A stretch of DNA of 64,000 bases from Mariniflexile jejuense (GCF_042675665.1 NZ_JBHTJI010000042.1:186001-250000); one strand, 5' to 3'; counted from the first letter of the stretch, positions 45,215 through 54,456 are shown. Program-made: numbers and translations. The notes: generated by a model from the sequence alone, not told the origin.

Positions 45215-45577
45215 ATGACAAACAATGATATATTAAAAAAACTACGTGTTGCATTAAAGCTTAGAGATGATGATATTGTAAAAATTTTAGAGCTTGTAGA
45301 CTTTAGGATTTCTAAAAGTGAATTAGGTGCTTTTTTTAGAAATGAAGATCATCCGAAGTATATGGAATGCGGCGACCAAATTTTAAGAAACTTTTTAAAT
45401 GGTTTGGTTATTCATTTACGCGGACCAATGCCTGCTAAAAATTCTAACAAAGAAAAAGACGCAAATTCTAAAACTGTATCTCAACAAAGCGAAGCTTCCG
45501 CGAAAGCGCCACAGAAAAAATTTGTAAAGAAGAAAAGTTTATTACATTCTAAAACAAACAAAAAGAGCAACGGTTAA
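45215..45577 (+). CDS. DUF1456 (YehS-like) protein
   Basis: A 120-aa protein. The first ~70 residues are one DUF1456 unit (NNDILKKLRVALKLRDDDIV, ISKSELGAFFRNEDHPKY). Bacterial relatives such as YehS usually have two units of this kind. Here the second is only partial (CGDQILRNFLNGLVIHLRG) and is replaced by a lysine/serine-rich disordered tail. Function unknown. The stop codon lies inside the terminator hairpin. Confidence 0.8.
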   Translation: MTNNDILKKLRVALKLRDDDIVKILELVDFRISKSELGAFFRNEDHPKYMECGDQILRNFLNGLVIHLRGPMPAKNSNKEKDANSKTVSQQSEASAKAPQKKFVKKKSLLHSKTNKKSNG

Positions 45578-45592
45578 GGTTGCTCTTTTTTT
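45562..45592. terminator. Bidirectional terminator shared by DUF1456 gene and sucC
   Basis: AAAGAGCAAC, a 7-nt loop, GTTGCTCTTT with A and T runs outside. It contains the stop of the upstream gene and also sits just past the sucC stop (45623) on the other strand. Confidence 0.8.
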
Positions 45593-45622
45593 ATAATAAT
45601 ATTTCTGCTTCCGCAGAAACGA

Positions 45623-46813
45623 TTAAGCCAATACTTGTTGCACTTTATCTGCAGCTTCTTGAAATTCTGTAGCACTTAATACTGCTAAACCAGAATTATC
45701 AATTAATTCTTTTGCAATATCTGCGTTTGTTCCTTGTAAACGTACAATAATTGGTACATTAATAGTTCCCATGTTTTTGTAAGCATCAATAACACCTTGC
45801 GCCACACGATCGCAACGTACAATACCACCAAAAATATTGATTAAAATAGCTTTTACAGCTGGATCTTTTAATATGATTTTGAAGGCAGCTTCAACACGAG
45901 CAGCATCAGCAGTTCCACCAACATCTAAAAAGTTTGCTGGCTCGCCACCTGCTTGTTTAATTAAATCCATAGTTGCCATTGCTAAACCAGCACCGTTAAC
46001 CATACATCCAACATTTCCATCTAAATCTACATAGTTTAAGCCTTTTTCGCCAGCTTCAACTTCAATAGCGCTTTCCTCACGAATATCTCGTAAATCTACA
46101 TAATCTTTATGACGATAAAGTGCATTATCATCTATAGTAACTTTAGCATCAACAGCTAAAATTTTGTTATCGCTTGTTTTTAAAACTGGGTTAATCTCAA
46201 ATAAAGATGAATCCGATTTTACATAAGCAGTATATAAATTGGTAACAAACTTTGTCATTTCTTTAAAAGCTGTACCAGATAATCCTAAATTAAAAGCAAC
46301 ACGTCTTGCTTGAAAAGGTAAAAGTCCAACTGCAGGATCTATTTCCTCGGTAAAAATTAAATGAGGTGTTTCTTCAGCTACAGTTTCAATATCCATTCCA
46401 CCTTCGGTAGAATACATAATCATATTACGACCTGTTCCTCTATTTAACAATACAGACACATAAAATTCGCTTGTTTCACTTTCACCAGGATAGTAAACAT
46501 CTTCAGCAACCAACACTTGGTGTACTTTTTTACCAGCAGCAGACGTTTGAGGCGTAACTAGGTTCATACCTATTATATTTCCTGCAATTTCTTCTACTTC
46601 TTTAATGTTCTTAGCAAGTTTTACACCGCCACCTTTACCACGACCACCTGCATGAACTTGTGCTTTTATAACATACCAACTTGTGCCAGTTTCTGCTGTT
46701 AATTGTTTTGCTGCTACTACCGCGTCTTGTGCATTTTGAGCAACAATACCACGTTGGATGCGTACTCCAAAGCTGCTTAATATTTCTTTACCTTGATATT
46801 CGTGTAAATTCAT
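45623..46813 (-). CDS. sucC: Succinyl-CoA synthetase beta subunit
   Basis: A 396-aa ATP-grasp enzyme subunit of the citric acid cycle (succinyl-CoA + NDP/phosphate to succinate + NTP). The N-terminus MNLHEYQGKEILSSFGV is diagnostic. The ATP-grasp part has KAQVHAGGRGKGGGVKLA, and the C-terminal CoA-ligase-type domain has NGAGLAMATMDLI, ANFLDVGGTADAARV and NIFGGIVRCDRVA. Length is standard. The alpha subunit sucD is not adjacent, as is common in Bacteroidota. Confidence 0.96.
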   Translation of the reverse strand: MNLHEYQGKEILSSFGVRIQRGIVAQNAQDAVVAAKQLTAETGTSWYVIKAQVHAGGRGKGGGVKLAKNIKEVEEIAGNIIGMNLVTPQTSAAGKKVHQVLVAEDVYYPGESETSEFYVSVLLNRGTGRNMIMYSTEGGMDIETVAEETPHLIFTEEIDPAVGLLPFQARRVAFNLGLSGTAFKEMTKFVTNLYTAYVKSDSSLFEINPVLKTSDNKILAVDAKVTIDDNALYRHKDYVDLRDIREESAIEVEAGEKGLNYVDLDGNVGCMVNGAGLAMATMDLIKQAGGEPANFLDVGGTADAARVEAAFKIILKDPAVKAILINIFGGIVRCDRVAQGVIDAYKNMGTINVPIIVRLQGTNADIAKELIDNSGLAVLSATEFQEAADKVQQVLA

Positions 46814-47011
46814 AATTTGCTAAATAGTTTAAGAAGCGCAAATGTAATGTTTAATTATGAAATATAAAATACGTATTATGAATTGTACTTGATGATTTTG
46901 AATTTTTTCATTAATTAATATTTCATTCCATATATCAATTGTTAAATAATTAACTTTTTGTTTAATTTGTTTAATTTTTGATTTATTTCTTTTTTATTAA
47001 TTCTAAAGAAA

Positions 47012-47019
47012 TATCTTTG
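47012..47019 (+). promoter_or_regulatory. -7 box for lysA
   Basis: TATCTTTG matches TAnnTTTG, 17 nt before the ATG at 47037. Confidence 0.45.
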
Positions 47020-47036
47020 ACGAAAATTTTAAAATT

Positions 47037-48272
47037 ATGTTGGAAAATCAATTGCTGAAAATTGCACAAGATTTTGGAAGTCCGGTATATGTTTATGATG
47101 CCGAAAAAATTGAGTATCAATACAAAAGATTAACAAATGCTTTTAAAAATGTAAAGCATCTTAAAATAAACTATGCAGTAAAAGCATTATCAAACATATC
47201 TATATTAAAGTTATTTAATACGTTGGGTTCTGGTATTGATACGGTTTCAATACAAGAAGTTCAATTAGGTTTAGCTGCTGGTTTTACGCCTGAGCAAATT
47301 ATTTTTACACCAAACGGTGTTTCTTTAAATGAAATTGAAGAGGCTGCAAAAATGGGCGTAAAAATTAACATTGATAACCTTTCTATTTTAGAGCAATTTG
47401 GCACAAAACACCCAAAAACACCCGTTTGTATTCGTATAAATCCTCACGTTATGGCTGGTGGAAATGCTAATATTTCAGTTGGTCATATCGATTCTAAATT
47501 TGGAATTTCAATTCATCAAATACCACACATTTTACGTATTGTTGAAAATACTAAAATGACCATTAACGGTATTCATATGCATACTGGTAGCGATATTTTA
47601 GATATTGAAGTATTTCTTTATGCAAGTGAAATTTTGTTTGAAACTGCAAAACAATTTAAAAATTTAGATTTTATTGATTTTGGTTCTGGTTTTAAAGTGC
47701 CATACAAACCTGGTGATATTGAAACGAATATTGAGGAATTAGGCGAAAAACTATCGGCTAAATTCAATTCGTTTTGCAAAGAATATGGTAAAGATTTAAC
47801 CTTAGCTTTTGAACCTGGTAAATTTTTAGTGAGCGAATCTGGAAGCTTTTTAACTAAAGTAAATGCTATAAAACAAACAACCTCAACAGTTTTTGCACAG
47901 GTAGACTCTGGATTTAATCATTTAATTCGCCCAATGTTTTATGGTTCGCACCACGAAATTATTAATATTTCAAATCCTAAAGGACGCGAGCGTTTTTATA
48001 CCGTTGTAGGTTATATTTGCGAAACAGACACCTTTGGTAACAACCGTAGAATAAACGAAATTAATGAAGGTGATGTGTTATGCTTCAAAAATGCCGGTGC
48101 ATACTGTTTCTCTATGGCGAGTAACTATAACTCTAGATTTCGTCCTGCAGAAGTATTATGGTACAACAATGAAGCGCATTTAATAAGAAAAAGAGAAACA
48201 TTTGATGATATTATAAATAATCAAATAGAAATAAATTTTGCTAGTAAAAAGGAAAAACAACTTGTTAAATAA
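47037..48272 (+). CDS. lysA: Diaminopimelate decarboxylase
   Basis: A 411-aa PLP enzyme (fold-type III) that decarboxylates meso-diaminopimelate to lysine. The Schiff-base Lys is in INYAVKALSNISIL. PLP and phosphate motifs are HMHTGSDI and FIDFGSGFKVPY; the substrate-side Arg/Tyr region and NAGAYCFSMASNYNSRFRP are also present. The length is normal. It is a stand-alone gene with its own -7 box and terminator, and completes the pathway in which dapD acts. Confidence 0.94.
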   Translation: MLENQLLKIAQDFGSPVYVYDAEKIEYQYKRLTNAFKNVKHLKINYAVKALSNISILKLFNTLGSGIDTVSIQEVQLGLAAGFTPEQIIFTPNGVSLNEIEEAAKMGVKINIDNLSILEQFGTKHPKTPVCIRINPHVMAGGNANISVGHIDSKFGISIHQIPHILRIVENTKMTINGIHMHTGSDILDIEVFLYASEILFETAKQFKNLDFIDFGSGFKVPYKPGDIETNIEELGEKLSAKFNSFCKEYGKDLTLAFEPGKFLVSESGSFLTKVNAIKQTTSTVFAQVDSGFNHLIRPMFYGSHHEIINISNPKGRERFYTVVGYICETDTFGNNRRINEINEGDVLCFKNAGAYCFSMASNYNSRFRPAEVLWYNNEAHLIRKRETFDDIINNQIEINFASKKEKQLVK

Positions 48273-48296
48273 ACTTTACCAACCAAACCTTTTTGT

Positions 48297-48327
48297 AAAA
48301 TGCTTAACATTTGTTAAGCATTTTTTT
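48297..48327 (+). terminator. Terminator after lysA
   Basis: AAAATGCTTAACA, a 2-nt loop, TGTTAAGCATTTTTTT: at least 13 bp including the A/T runs, 24 nt past the stop. Confidence 0.85.
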
Positions 48328-48533
48328 GTTAAATAACATTTTTCATTAATATTATTGAAATAACTTGTTAATTTTCAATATTTTCTTTAATATTAAGGTA
48401 ATATTTCCCTAAGTCTTTTTTTATTAATAGCATTAAACAAAAAAGACACTATGTATTCGCACTCTCAACGTATCTCCGTAAATTATCTACATATATTTTA
48501 TTACTTAAAATGAATTTGTTCAATATTTAAACA

Positions 48534-49289
48534 ATGAAAACAAATCAAGCAACCAAAATATTAATTGTAGAAGACGAAATGATAATTGCCGCTAACATGT
48601 CGTTACAACTTGCTACGCTTGGTTACGATGTTACGGGTATTATGCTAAAAGGCGAAGATGCTTTAGTACATATTAAACAAAACATTCCAGATATTATTTT
48701 ATTAGATATTCAACTAAAAGGTACACTAGATGGTATAGAAACAGCACAAATAATACAGCAAGATTATAACATTCCTATTATATATGTTACTGCAAATTCA
48801 GATGATGCTAATTTTAATAAAGCAAAATCTACAAATCCTTACGGTTTCATATCAAAACCTTTTAAAAAGCAAGACTTACAACGCAGCATTGAATTGGCTT
48901 TAAACAGGTTTTATTCTGAAAATGAACCACAACCAGAACTAGAACATGACGAAGAAAACACTGCGCCATTTATATTAAGCGATTGCATTTTTGTACGCCA
49001 CCAAGATAAAATGGTAAAAGTTCAAATAGATGATATTCTTTATATTGAAGCAGAACGAAACTATTCGCGTATCCATTCTAAAAACAAAGAATATTTATTG
49101 GTAGTAACACTTAAAGATTTGGAAGACAAACTACCCGAAAATCACTTTATTCGCATCCATAGATCATTTATTGTAAACCTCTCACAAATTGATGAAATTG
49201 CAACATCACATATAGTTATTTCAAAAAAAGCAATTCCTATAAGTGCAGAATCAAAAAAACAACTACTTCAACACATTCAAAAAGTTTAA
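48534..49289 (+). CDS. LytTR-family response regulator
   Basis: A 251-aa regulator. The receiver domain covers about 8-125 (ILIVEDEMIIAANM, phosphorylated Asp in DIILLDIQL, IYVTANSDDANF, GFISKPFKKQ). A LytTR DNA-binding domain covers about 148-250 (DILYIEAERNYSRIHSKNKE, HFIRIHRSFIVNLSQID). LytTR domains bind direct repeats of about 21-bp period. It lies 7 nt before a sensor kinase gene, so the two form a pair. Confidence 0.92.
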   Translation: MKTNQATKILIVEDEMIIAANMSLQLATLGYDVTGIMLKGEDALVHIKQNIPDIILLDIQLKGTLDGIETAQIIQQDYNIPIIYVTANSDDANFNKAKSTNPYGFISKPFKKQDLQRSIELALNRFYSENEPQPELEHDEENTAPFILSDCIFVRHQDKMVKVQIDDILYIEAERNYSRIHSKNKEYLLVVTLKDLEDKLPENHFIRIHRSFIVNLSQIDEIATSHIVISKKAIPISAESKKQLLQHIQKV

Positions 49290-49296
49290 AATAGCT

Positions 49297-51171
49297 ATGA
49301 AAAAATTAGTGTTCATTCTTATTTTTTTCTCGGTTTGTGTATTTAGTCAAGATAACAGCATCGATGTTTTACAACAAAAACTAAATTCTGAAAAACAAGC
49401 AATTAAGCAATTAGAACTAATAAACGAGATGGTTGCTGTTGCCTTTAATCAAAATATTGCAGAAGCTTTAAAATACGCAAAGCAAGGTGTAAAACTATCA
49501 GAAGAAATAGGTGATAAAAATTGGCAACCCAAATTTTATGAAATGCAAGGTAGAATGCATGCCAATTTACTAGAATTAGACGCTGCTACCTTATTCTTCA
49601 ACAAAGCTATAAAAGGTTATGAAGCAGTAAAAAATGTACGAGGAAAAGCAACAACTTTATTCAAGTTATCTTGGGTTGATAAGAAAAAGGGCAATTTAGA
49701 ACAAGCATTACAAAAAGACCTTTCTGCATTAAAAATTATGGAAACTTTAAAAGACAATCAAGGTATTTGTGATGCTTTAACCAGAGTTTCAGAAGATTTA
49801 ACACGCCAAAATAGATTAACTGAAGCTTTACAATACGCCGAAAAAGCAATTGCTATTGCAGAAAAACATAACCTAACTTCTGAAAAATTTTATGTAAATT
49901 TTAATGCCGCTAATGTAGCAATGGCAAAAAGTAATTATGCACAATCACTTGAATATTACAATCATGCTTTAGCTATTTGCAAAACTCAAAATATGGGTTT
50001 AGCCACCGAAGCAGATGTAACGAATGGTGTTGGAAATGCATTAAAACGACTAGGAAAATACCCTGAAGCGTTAGAAAGTTACAAAAGCTGTTTAGCATTA
50101 GCCAAAGCCGCCAATTACCCAAACGCTATTTCAACAGTAACAGCAAATTTGGGTGAAATTAACATGCTTTTAGGCAACTTTAAAGAAGCCTTAAACTATC
50201 AATTAGAAACTGTAAAATTACAGGAAAGTAATAACGATTTTTCTAATTTAATTGAAAATTACAACCACGTAAGCACAATTTATACCAATTTAGGTGATTT
50301 TAAAGCTGCCTTAAAATACAAGCAAAAAGCATATTTATTAAAAGATAGTATAGCATCCATTGAAAGTGATGCTAAAATGTCTGAGCTATTAACCCAATAC
50401 GAAACCACCAAAAAAGAAGAAACAATAGCAAATCAAGAAGATAAAATTTCGCAACAAAAACGCATTCAAACTTTAAGTTTTGGTTTACTAGTGTTATTAA
50501 TTGGCTTACTCATTTTTGGTTTTATTAGTTATAGAAACCGAAGTAGAGCAAACAAACTATTGGCTTCAAAAAACACTGAAATAGAACTATTATTAAAAGA
50601 AGTACATCATAGAGTAAAAAACAACTTAGAAATTGTTTCTAGTTTACTGGCGCTTCAATCTGCCCAAATAGAAGACCCAAACACCAAAGAAGCCATGGTT
50701 GAAAGTCAAAATCGTGTTAACTCCATTGGCATTGTTCACCAAAAATTATACAGAGGTACAAATTTAGGCGCCATTGAAATGAAAGATTATGTTCTAAATT
50801 TAAGCGAAAACATACTTGATAGTTTTGGTGCTGAAAATAAAGTCCAGTTAAATTTAGCCATGAACAATCTTGATTTAGATATTGATACAGCTGTTCCTTT
50901 AGGCTTAATTATTAATGAATTACTAACAAACACCATTAAATACGCTTTTCCTGAAAATAGTAATGGTACAATTACTATCAAGCTTGAAAAACAAGAAAAT
51001 AACATGTTACACCTTGAAGTTGCCGATAATGGTATTGGAAAATCTGGCGTTACACATGGTACTGGTTTTGGGTCTCAATTAATCACATTACTTACGCGCC
51101 AATTAAATGGTACTGTTAAGGAAGATTATTCAAATGGCACGTCAATTAAATTCAATTTTCAATTAGGTTAG
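49297..51171 (+). CDS. TPR sensor histidine kinase (HisKA_2 type)
   Basis: A 624-aa kinase. The ATG at 49297 opens a signal sequence (KKLVFILIFFSVCVFSQ). Residues ~30-365 are helical TPR-type repeats (QPKFYEMQGRMHANLLELDA, ALQYAEKAIAIAEKHN, NYAQSLEYYNHALAICKTQ). Then come one membrane helix (LSFGLLVLLIGLLIFGFI), a HisKA_2 box (LLKEVHHRVKNNLEIVSSLL) and a HATPase domain (LIINELLTNTIKYAFPENS, GFGSQLITLLTRQL). The periplasmic TPR part probably senses a protein or peptide; the signal is unknown. A membrane kinase beside a LytTR regulator suggests a complete signalling pair. Confidence 0.9.
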   Translation: MKKLVFILIFFSVCVFSQDNSIDVLQQKLNSEKQAIKQLELINEMVAVAFNQNIAEALKYAKQGVKLSEEIGDKNWQPKFYEMQGRMHANLLELDAATLFFNKAIKGYEAVKNVRGKATTLFKLSWVDKKKGNLEQALQKDLSALKIMETLKDNQGICDALTRVSEDLTRQNRLTEALQYAEKAIAIAEKHNLTSEKFYVNFNAANVAMAKSNYAQSLEYYNHALAICKTQNMGLATEADVTNGVGNALKRLGKYPEALESYKSCLALAKAANYPNAISTVTANLGEINMLLGNFKEALNYQLETVKLQESNNDFSNLIENYNHVSTIYTNLGDFKAALKYKQKAYLLKDSIASIESDAKMSELLTQYETTKKEETIANQEDKISQQKRIQTLSFGLLVLLIGLLIFGFISYRNRSRANKLLASKNTEIELLLKEVHHRVKNNLEIVSSLLALQSAQIEDPNTKEAMVESQNRVNSIGIVHQKLYRGTNLGAIEMKDYVLNLSENILDSFGAENKVQLNLAMNNLDLDIDTAVPLGLIINELLTNTIKYAFPENSNGTITIKLEKQENNMLHLEVADNGIGKSGVTHGTGFGSQLITLLTRQLNGTVKEDYSNGTSIKFNFQLG

Positions 51172-51245
51172 CCTTACAAAACAATCACCATTTCAATATC
51201 AAATTCATTTTCAACTATTTACATCATTCGATAATTAAACAGTAC

Positions 51246-51277
51246 GTTTCGGACAGAATAACACCCACTTCGTCCTA
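51246..51277 (+). promoter_or_regulatory. 21-bp-period direct repeat, LytTR-type site
   Basis: GTTTCGGACA and ACTTCGTCCTAA have their TTCG cores at 51248 and 51269, exactly 21 nt apart. TTCGTCCTA is shared with the site at 34959. A -7-like box TATATATG (one mismatch to TAnnTTTG) lies at 51299-51306. The LytTR gene is 2 kb upstream. Confidence 0.45.
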
Positions 51278-51310
51278 ACCCGCTTTTTATTACAGTTTTA
51301 TATATGTTAC

Positions 51311-51425
51311 TTAGGGTAAGTTTATAATTATGAGTTAGTCACTTTTTATAAACCAACCAAACCCTAACCTACAAGCTTATGTGCTCTAAAAATACTAGTG
51401 AGCATAAACTTGTAGGTTTTTAATT
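51311..51425 (+). ncRNA. Candidate two-hairpin small RNA or leader
   Basis: Hairpin 1: TTAGGGT (51311-51317) and TTTATAA (51321-51327) pair with TTATAAA (51346-51352) and ACCCTAA (51361-51367), each 7 bp perfect. Hairpin 2: AACCTACAAG (51366-51375) pairs with CTTGTAGGTT (51409-51418), with a further 5-bp inner stem and a T-rich 3' side, like an intrinsic terminator. A -7-like box lies 5 nt before hairpin 1, and the 21-bp direct repeat lies before that. The epimerase ATG follows at 51433. It could be a free small RNA, or a leader that attenuates the epimerase. Not a known RNA family to me. Confidence 0.4.
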
Positions 51426-51432
51426 TTTTAAA

Positions 51433-52374
51433 ATGAAAAAAACAGGCATCATAGGCGGTTCAGGTTTTATTGGCAGTTATATAACCAAGCAATTTCTAGA
51501 CCATGGTTTTCAAGTAAAAGTATCGACAACCGATATTGCTCGAAAAGATAAGTACGAACACTTGATGGTTTTTAATCATTCGGATAACCTATATATAAGT
51601 GAATTAAATGTTACTGATAAAGTTGCTTTAAAAGATTTTGTAAGCGATTGCGATGTGGTAATACATTGTGGAACGCCTTTTATTTTAGATTTTGAAGACC
51701 CAAAAGTTGAATTATTTGCCCCAACAATTAAGGGAACAGAAAATTTCTTAGCCGTTGTTAATAATACGCCAAGTATTGAAAAAGTGGTATTTATAGCATC
51801 TGTTGCTGCCTTTAATACCAACTTTCCGTTTCCGGCAGGCACAAAAAGTTTTACTGATACTTTTGATGAAACTGACACGCCTTTTTATAGCGATGAAAGT
51901 CATCCGTATGCACAAGCTAAATTTATAGCAAATGAAACTGTTGAAAATTTCATAAAAAAAAATACCGATTTGCATTTTGAAATTAGCACCGTTTCACCAG
52001 TTATGGTCATTGGGAACTCATTATCTAAACGGGAAGATTCAACTTCGGGCAGTTTACAATTTCTCATAAAAAACAACATAGCACCAAACGATTTTTTAAA
52101 AGTTGTATTTGATAACGATGTACCATTTGCTATGGTAAATGTTGAAGATGTGGCTATTGCTACATACAAAACTGCAATTACAAAAGAGTTACATGGTAAA
52201 AACTATTTATTAAGTAGTGAAACTTATAAAGTATCAGATATTCATGAGATGCTTAACAAAAAAGAACCTAAAGAAAATTCAAAAATTATTTATAAAAACA
52301 AATTAGCTGAACAGGATTTACATTTTCAATTCAAAACTGTAAAAGAAACATTAAACAATTATTTAAATGAATAA
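51433..52374 (+). CDS. NAD(P)-dependent epimerase/dehydratase family protein
   Basis: A 313-aa extended short-chain dehydrogenase. The N-terminal nucleotide motif is GIIGGSGFIGSYI. CDVVIHCGTPF follows, and the catalytic Tyr-x3-Lys is in HPYAQAKF. The C-terminal substrate part includes STVSPVMVIGNSLS and VPFAMVNVEDVAIAT. The overall pattern is closest to the dihydroflavonol-reductase-like group; the substrate is unknown. A terminator-like hairpin ends 14 nt before the ATG, so expression may depend on read-through. Confidence 0.85.
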   Translation: MKKTGIIGGSGFIGSYITKQFLDHGFQVKVSTTDIARKDKYEHLMVFNHSDNLYISELNVTDKVALKDFVSDCDVVIHCGTPFILDFEDPKVELFAPTIKGTENFLAVVNNTPSIEKVVFIASVAAFNTNFPFPAGTKSFTDTFDETDTPFYSDESHPYAQAKFIANETVENFIKKNTDLHFEISTVSPVMVIGNSLSKREDSTSGSLQFLIKNNIAPNDFLKVVFDNDVPFAMVNVEDVAIATYKTAITKELHGKNYLLSSETYKVSDIHEMLNKKEPKENSKIIYKNKLAEQDLHFQFKTVKETLNNYLNE

Positions 52375-52416
52375 AATGAAAACATTAATTAATCACATAA
52401 CTTAAAACCATTCAAA

Positions 52417-53364
52417 ATGAAAACAAAAACACTTTTATTAGTACTCGCTTTTATAAGCACAACAACATTATTTGCACAGAAAAAATCAAACGGCACGGTT
52501 TATATTGACCATCCTGCTATTACAACCGTTGAAGCCATGACCAAAGCTTTTGTAGCTGGAGATTCTACTAAAGTAGCCAGTTATTTAGCTGATGATTTTA
52601 AATCCTATAATGGCGTAGGCACAAGAACCAATGACAAAGGTCAAGATAAAGCTTCCTTTCTAAATAGTGTAAAAGGTTGGAATAATGCACTTGATTATTT
52701 TTCAATAACCCGTACAAAAGGTGCTTACCCAGACGCTATTGAATACAAAGAAGATAACCAAAAAGATGTGGTTTGGGTTCAAACCTGGGAAGATATAAAA
52801 GGTGTACACAAAAAAACCGGCGTAAAAGTTAATATGCCAGTACACAGACTATATGTAGTAAACAAAAACAACAAAATACAAACAGTAATAAGCTACACCA
52901 ACGAAAGTATTTTTGATGAAATAGGTGCTAGTAATGCAAATAGAACTAATGGCACTATCTATAACCATCATGATAATATTAATACTGTTAGAAAACTAAC
53001 GTATGCTTATGAAAATGGCGATCTTGAAGCAACCATGAGCTACTACAGTGATGATGCTAGATTTAGCGACATAAACGATGAATTTGGGAAATCGCACACT
53101 AAAGAAGAAGTTAAAAAAATGTGGAAAAAGTTTTTAGATGATTATGAAATAATAAGTATAGACATGATAGGCTACCCTGATTATTTGGAATATGAAATGA
53201 GTAATGGCCGTGAAGTATTATCATGGTGGAATTACCATTTAATTCGCAAATCAGATAAAAAACGACTTACAGTACCTTTCCACTTTAGTGATAGCTTTGA
53301 TGCAGATGGAAAGATTGTTGGCGAAATGGCATATTACAGTTTACCACTACTAACTGCTAAATAA
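52417..53364 (+). CDS. Secreted protein with two SnoaL/NTF2-like domains
   Basis: A 315-aa exported protein with a signal peptide (KTLLLVLAFISTTTLFAQ). Two SnoaL-like cone folds follow, about 30-165 (VEAMTKAFVAGDSTKVASYL) and 175-310 (VRKLTYAYENGDLEATMSYY). Each has the usual helix, DD-x-F/R turn and curved sheet. SnoaL-like domains serve as small-molecule isomerases, cyclases or pure binders; no activity can be named here. It is 42 nt after the epimerase and ends before a strong terminator. Confidence 0.78.
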   Translation: MKTKTLLLVLAFISTTTLFAQKKSNGTVYIDHPAITTVEAMTKAFVAGDSTKVASYLADDFKSYNGVGTRTNDKGQDKASFLNSVKGWNNALDYFSITRTKGAYPDAIEYKEDNQKDVVWVQTWEDIKGVHKKTGVKVNMPVHRLYVVNKNNKIQTVISYTNESIFDEIGASNANRTNGTIYNHHDNINTVRKLTYAYENGDLEATMSYYSDDARFSDINDEFGKSHTKEEVKKMWKKFLDDYEIISIDMIGYPDYLEYEMSNGREVLSWWNYHLIRKSDKKRLTVPFHFSDSFDADGKIVGEMAYYSLPLLTAK

Positions 53365-53375
53365 TAAATTCAAAT

Positions 53376-53411
53376 AAAAAAGGTAGCTTGAAGTATTAAG
53401 CTACCTTTTTT
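53376..53411 (+). terminator. Terminator after the first SnoaL-like gene
   Basis: AAAAAAGGTAGCTT, an 8-nt loop, AAGCTACCTTTTTT: a perfect 14-bp stem, 12 nt past the stop. The next gene starts only 33 nt later, so its promoter must lie upstream of or within the hairpin. Confidence 0.85.
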
Positions 53412-53443
53412 TAAACCTAATTTCACTTATAAAACGAAACCAT

Positions 53444-54319
53444 ATGAAACCTTCAATAATATTATTTCTGATAGCAACAGGATTTTCTTTTTTGTCCTGT
53501 GATAATGCAAAAACTGATAAAAACATTAAAATGTACACACAAGTTTGGGATGATATAGTTAATAAAGGAGACATTGATAAAATTAACACGACCAATTTTG
53601 ATGAAAATATCACAGCCATATCAAGTCCTGAAAACATTGTAGGTATTGAAAATTTCAAAGCCTACTACCAAAACTTCATAACAGGATTTTCAGATATTAA
53701 ATTTACTGTAGTAGATGTTTTTGGTGAAGGCGACAACATCATGAAACATTGGAATTTTAAAGGAAAACATACTGGCGATTTCTTTGGGATTCCACCAACA
53801 GGAAAACAAGTTGATATTGAAGGTGTTACCATAACAAAAATGAAAAACGGTAAAATTGCACAAGAACAAGATTTTATGGATAACACGGTATTTATGCAAC
53901 AACTAGGCATTGCATCATCACCAGAAAATGTTAGTTTAATTAATTCATTATATAACTTTTTTGCCGTTGGAGATATCCCTAATGTGTTAGCCAATTTAGA
54001 TGCAAATGTTGTATGGAACGAGGCAGAAGGTAACACCTATGCAGATAAAAACCCGTATATAGGACCAGATGCTGTTTTAAATGGTGTGTTTGTTCGCTTA
54101 GGTAATGATTGGAACGATTTTAAGTTGACTGATATTAAATTACACGAAATGTCAAACAACCAGGTATTAGCAACGTTGCGATACAATGGTACTTACAAAA
54201 AAACCAACAAACCCATAAATGCTCAAGTTGCACATTTATGGACTCTTAAAGATGGTAAAGTGACTGCTTTCCAGCAATTTGTTGATACTAAACAATTGGC
54301 AAATGCCGAGAAAAAATAA
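53444..54319 (+). CDS. Lipoprotein with two SnoaL-like domains (ester-cyclase type)
   Basis: A 291-aa lipoprotein: FLIATGFSFLSC gives a lipobox Cys at about 19. The first domain (about 25-155) is the ester-cyclase/SnoaL type (NIVGIENFKAYYQNFITGFS, GKHTGDFFGIPPTGKQVDIE). The second (about 165-288) is a SnoaL-like fold (INSLYNFFAVGDIPNVLANL, AHLWTLKDGKVTAFQQFVD). With the preceding gene this makes four SnoaL-like domains in a row. Role unknown. Confidence 0.8.
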   Translation: MKPSIILFLIATGFSFLSCDNAKTDKNIKMYTQVWDDIVNKGDIDKINTTNFDENITAISSPENIVGIENFKAYYQNFITGFSDIKFTVVDVFGEGDNIMKHWNFKGKHTGDFFGIPPTGKQVDIEGVTITKMKNGKIAQEQDFMDNTVFMQQLGIASSPENVSLINSLYNFFAVGDIPNVLANLDANVVWNEAEGNTYADKNPYIGPDAVLNGVFVRLGNDWNDFKLTDIKLHEMSNNQVLATLRYNGTYKKTNKPINAQVAHLWTLKDGKVTAFQQFVDTKQLANAEKK

Positions 54320-54456
54320 AGTTTACCATAAGTAAATAGCACTTAGTCTGTAAAAAAACTTAATATTAAATACATTAAAAAAGTTGAAATATTCTCAAAT
54401 GGTTAGTTTTATTATCTTTAACATAAAGCTAACCATTTAAAATTATTAAATTCAAT

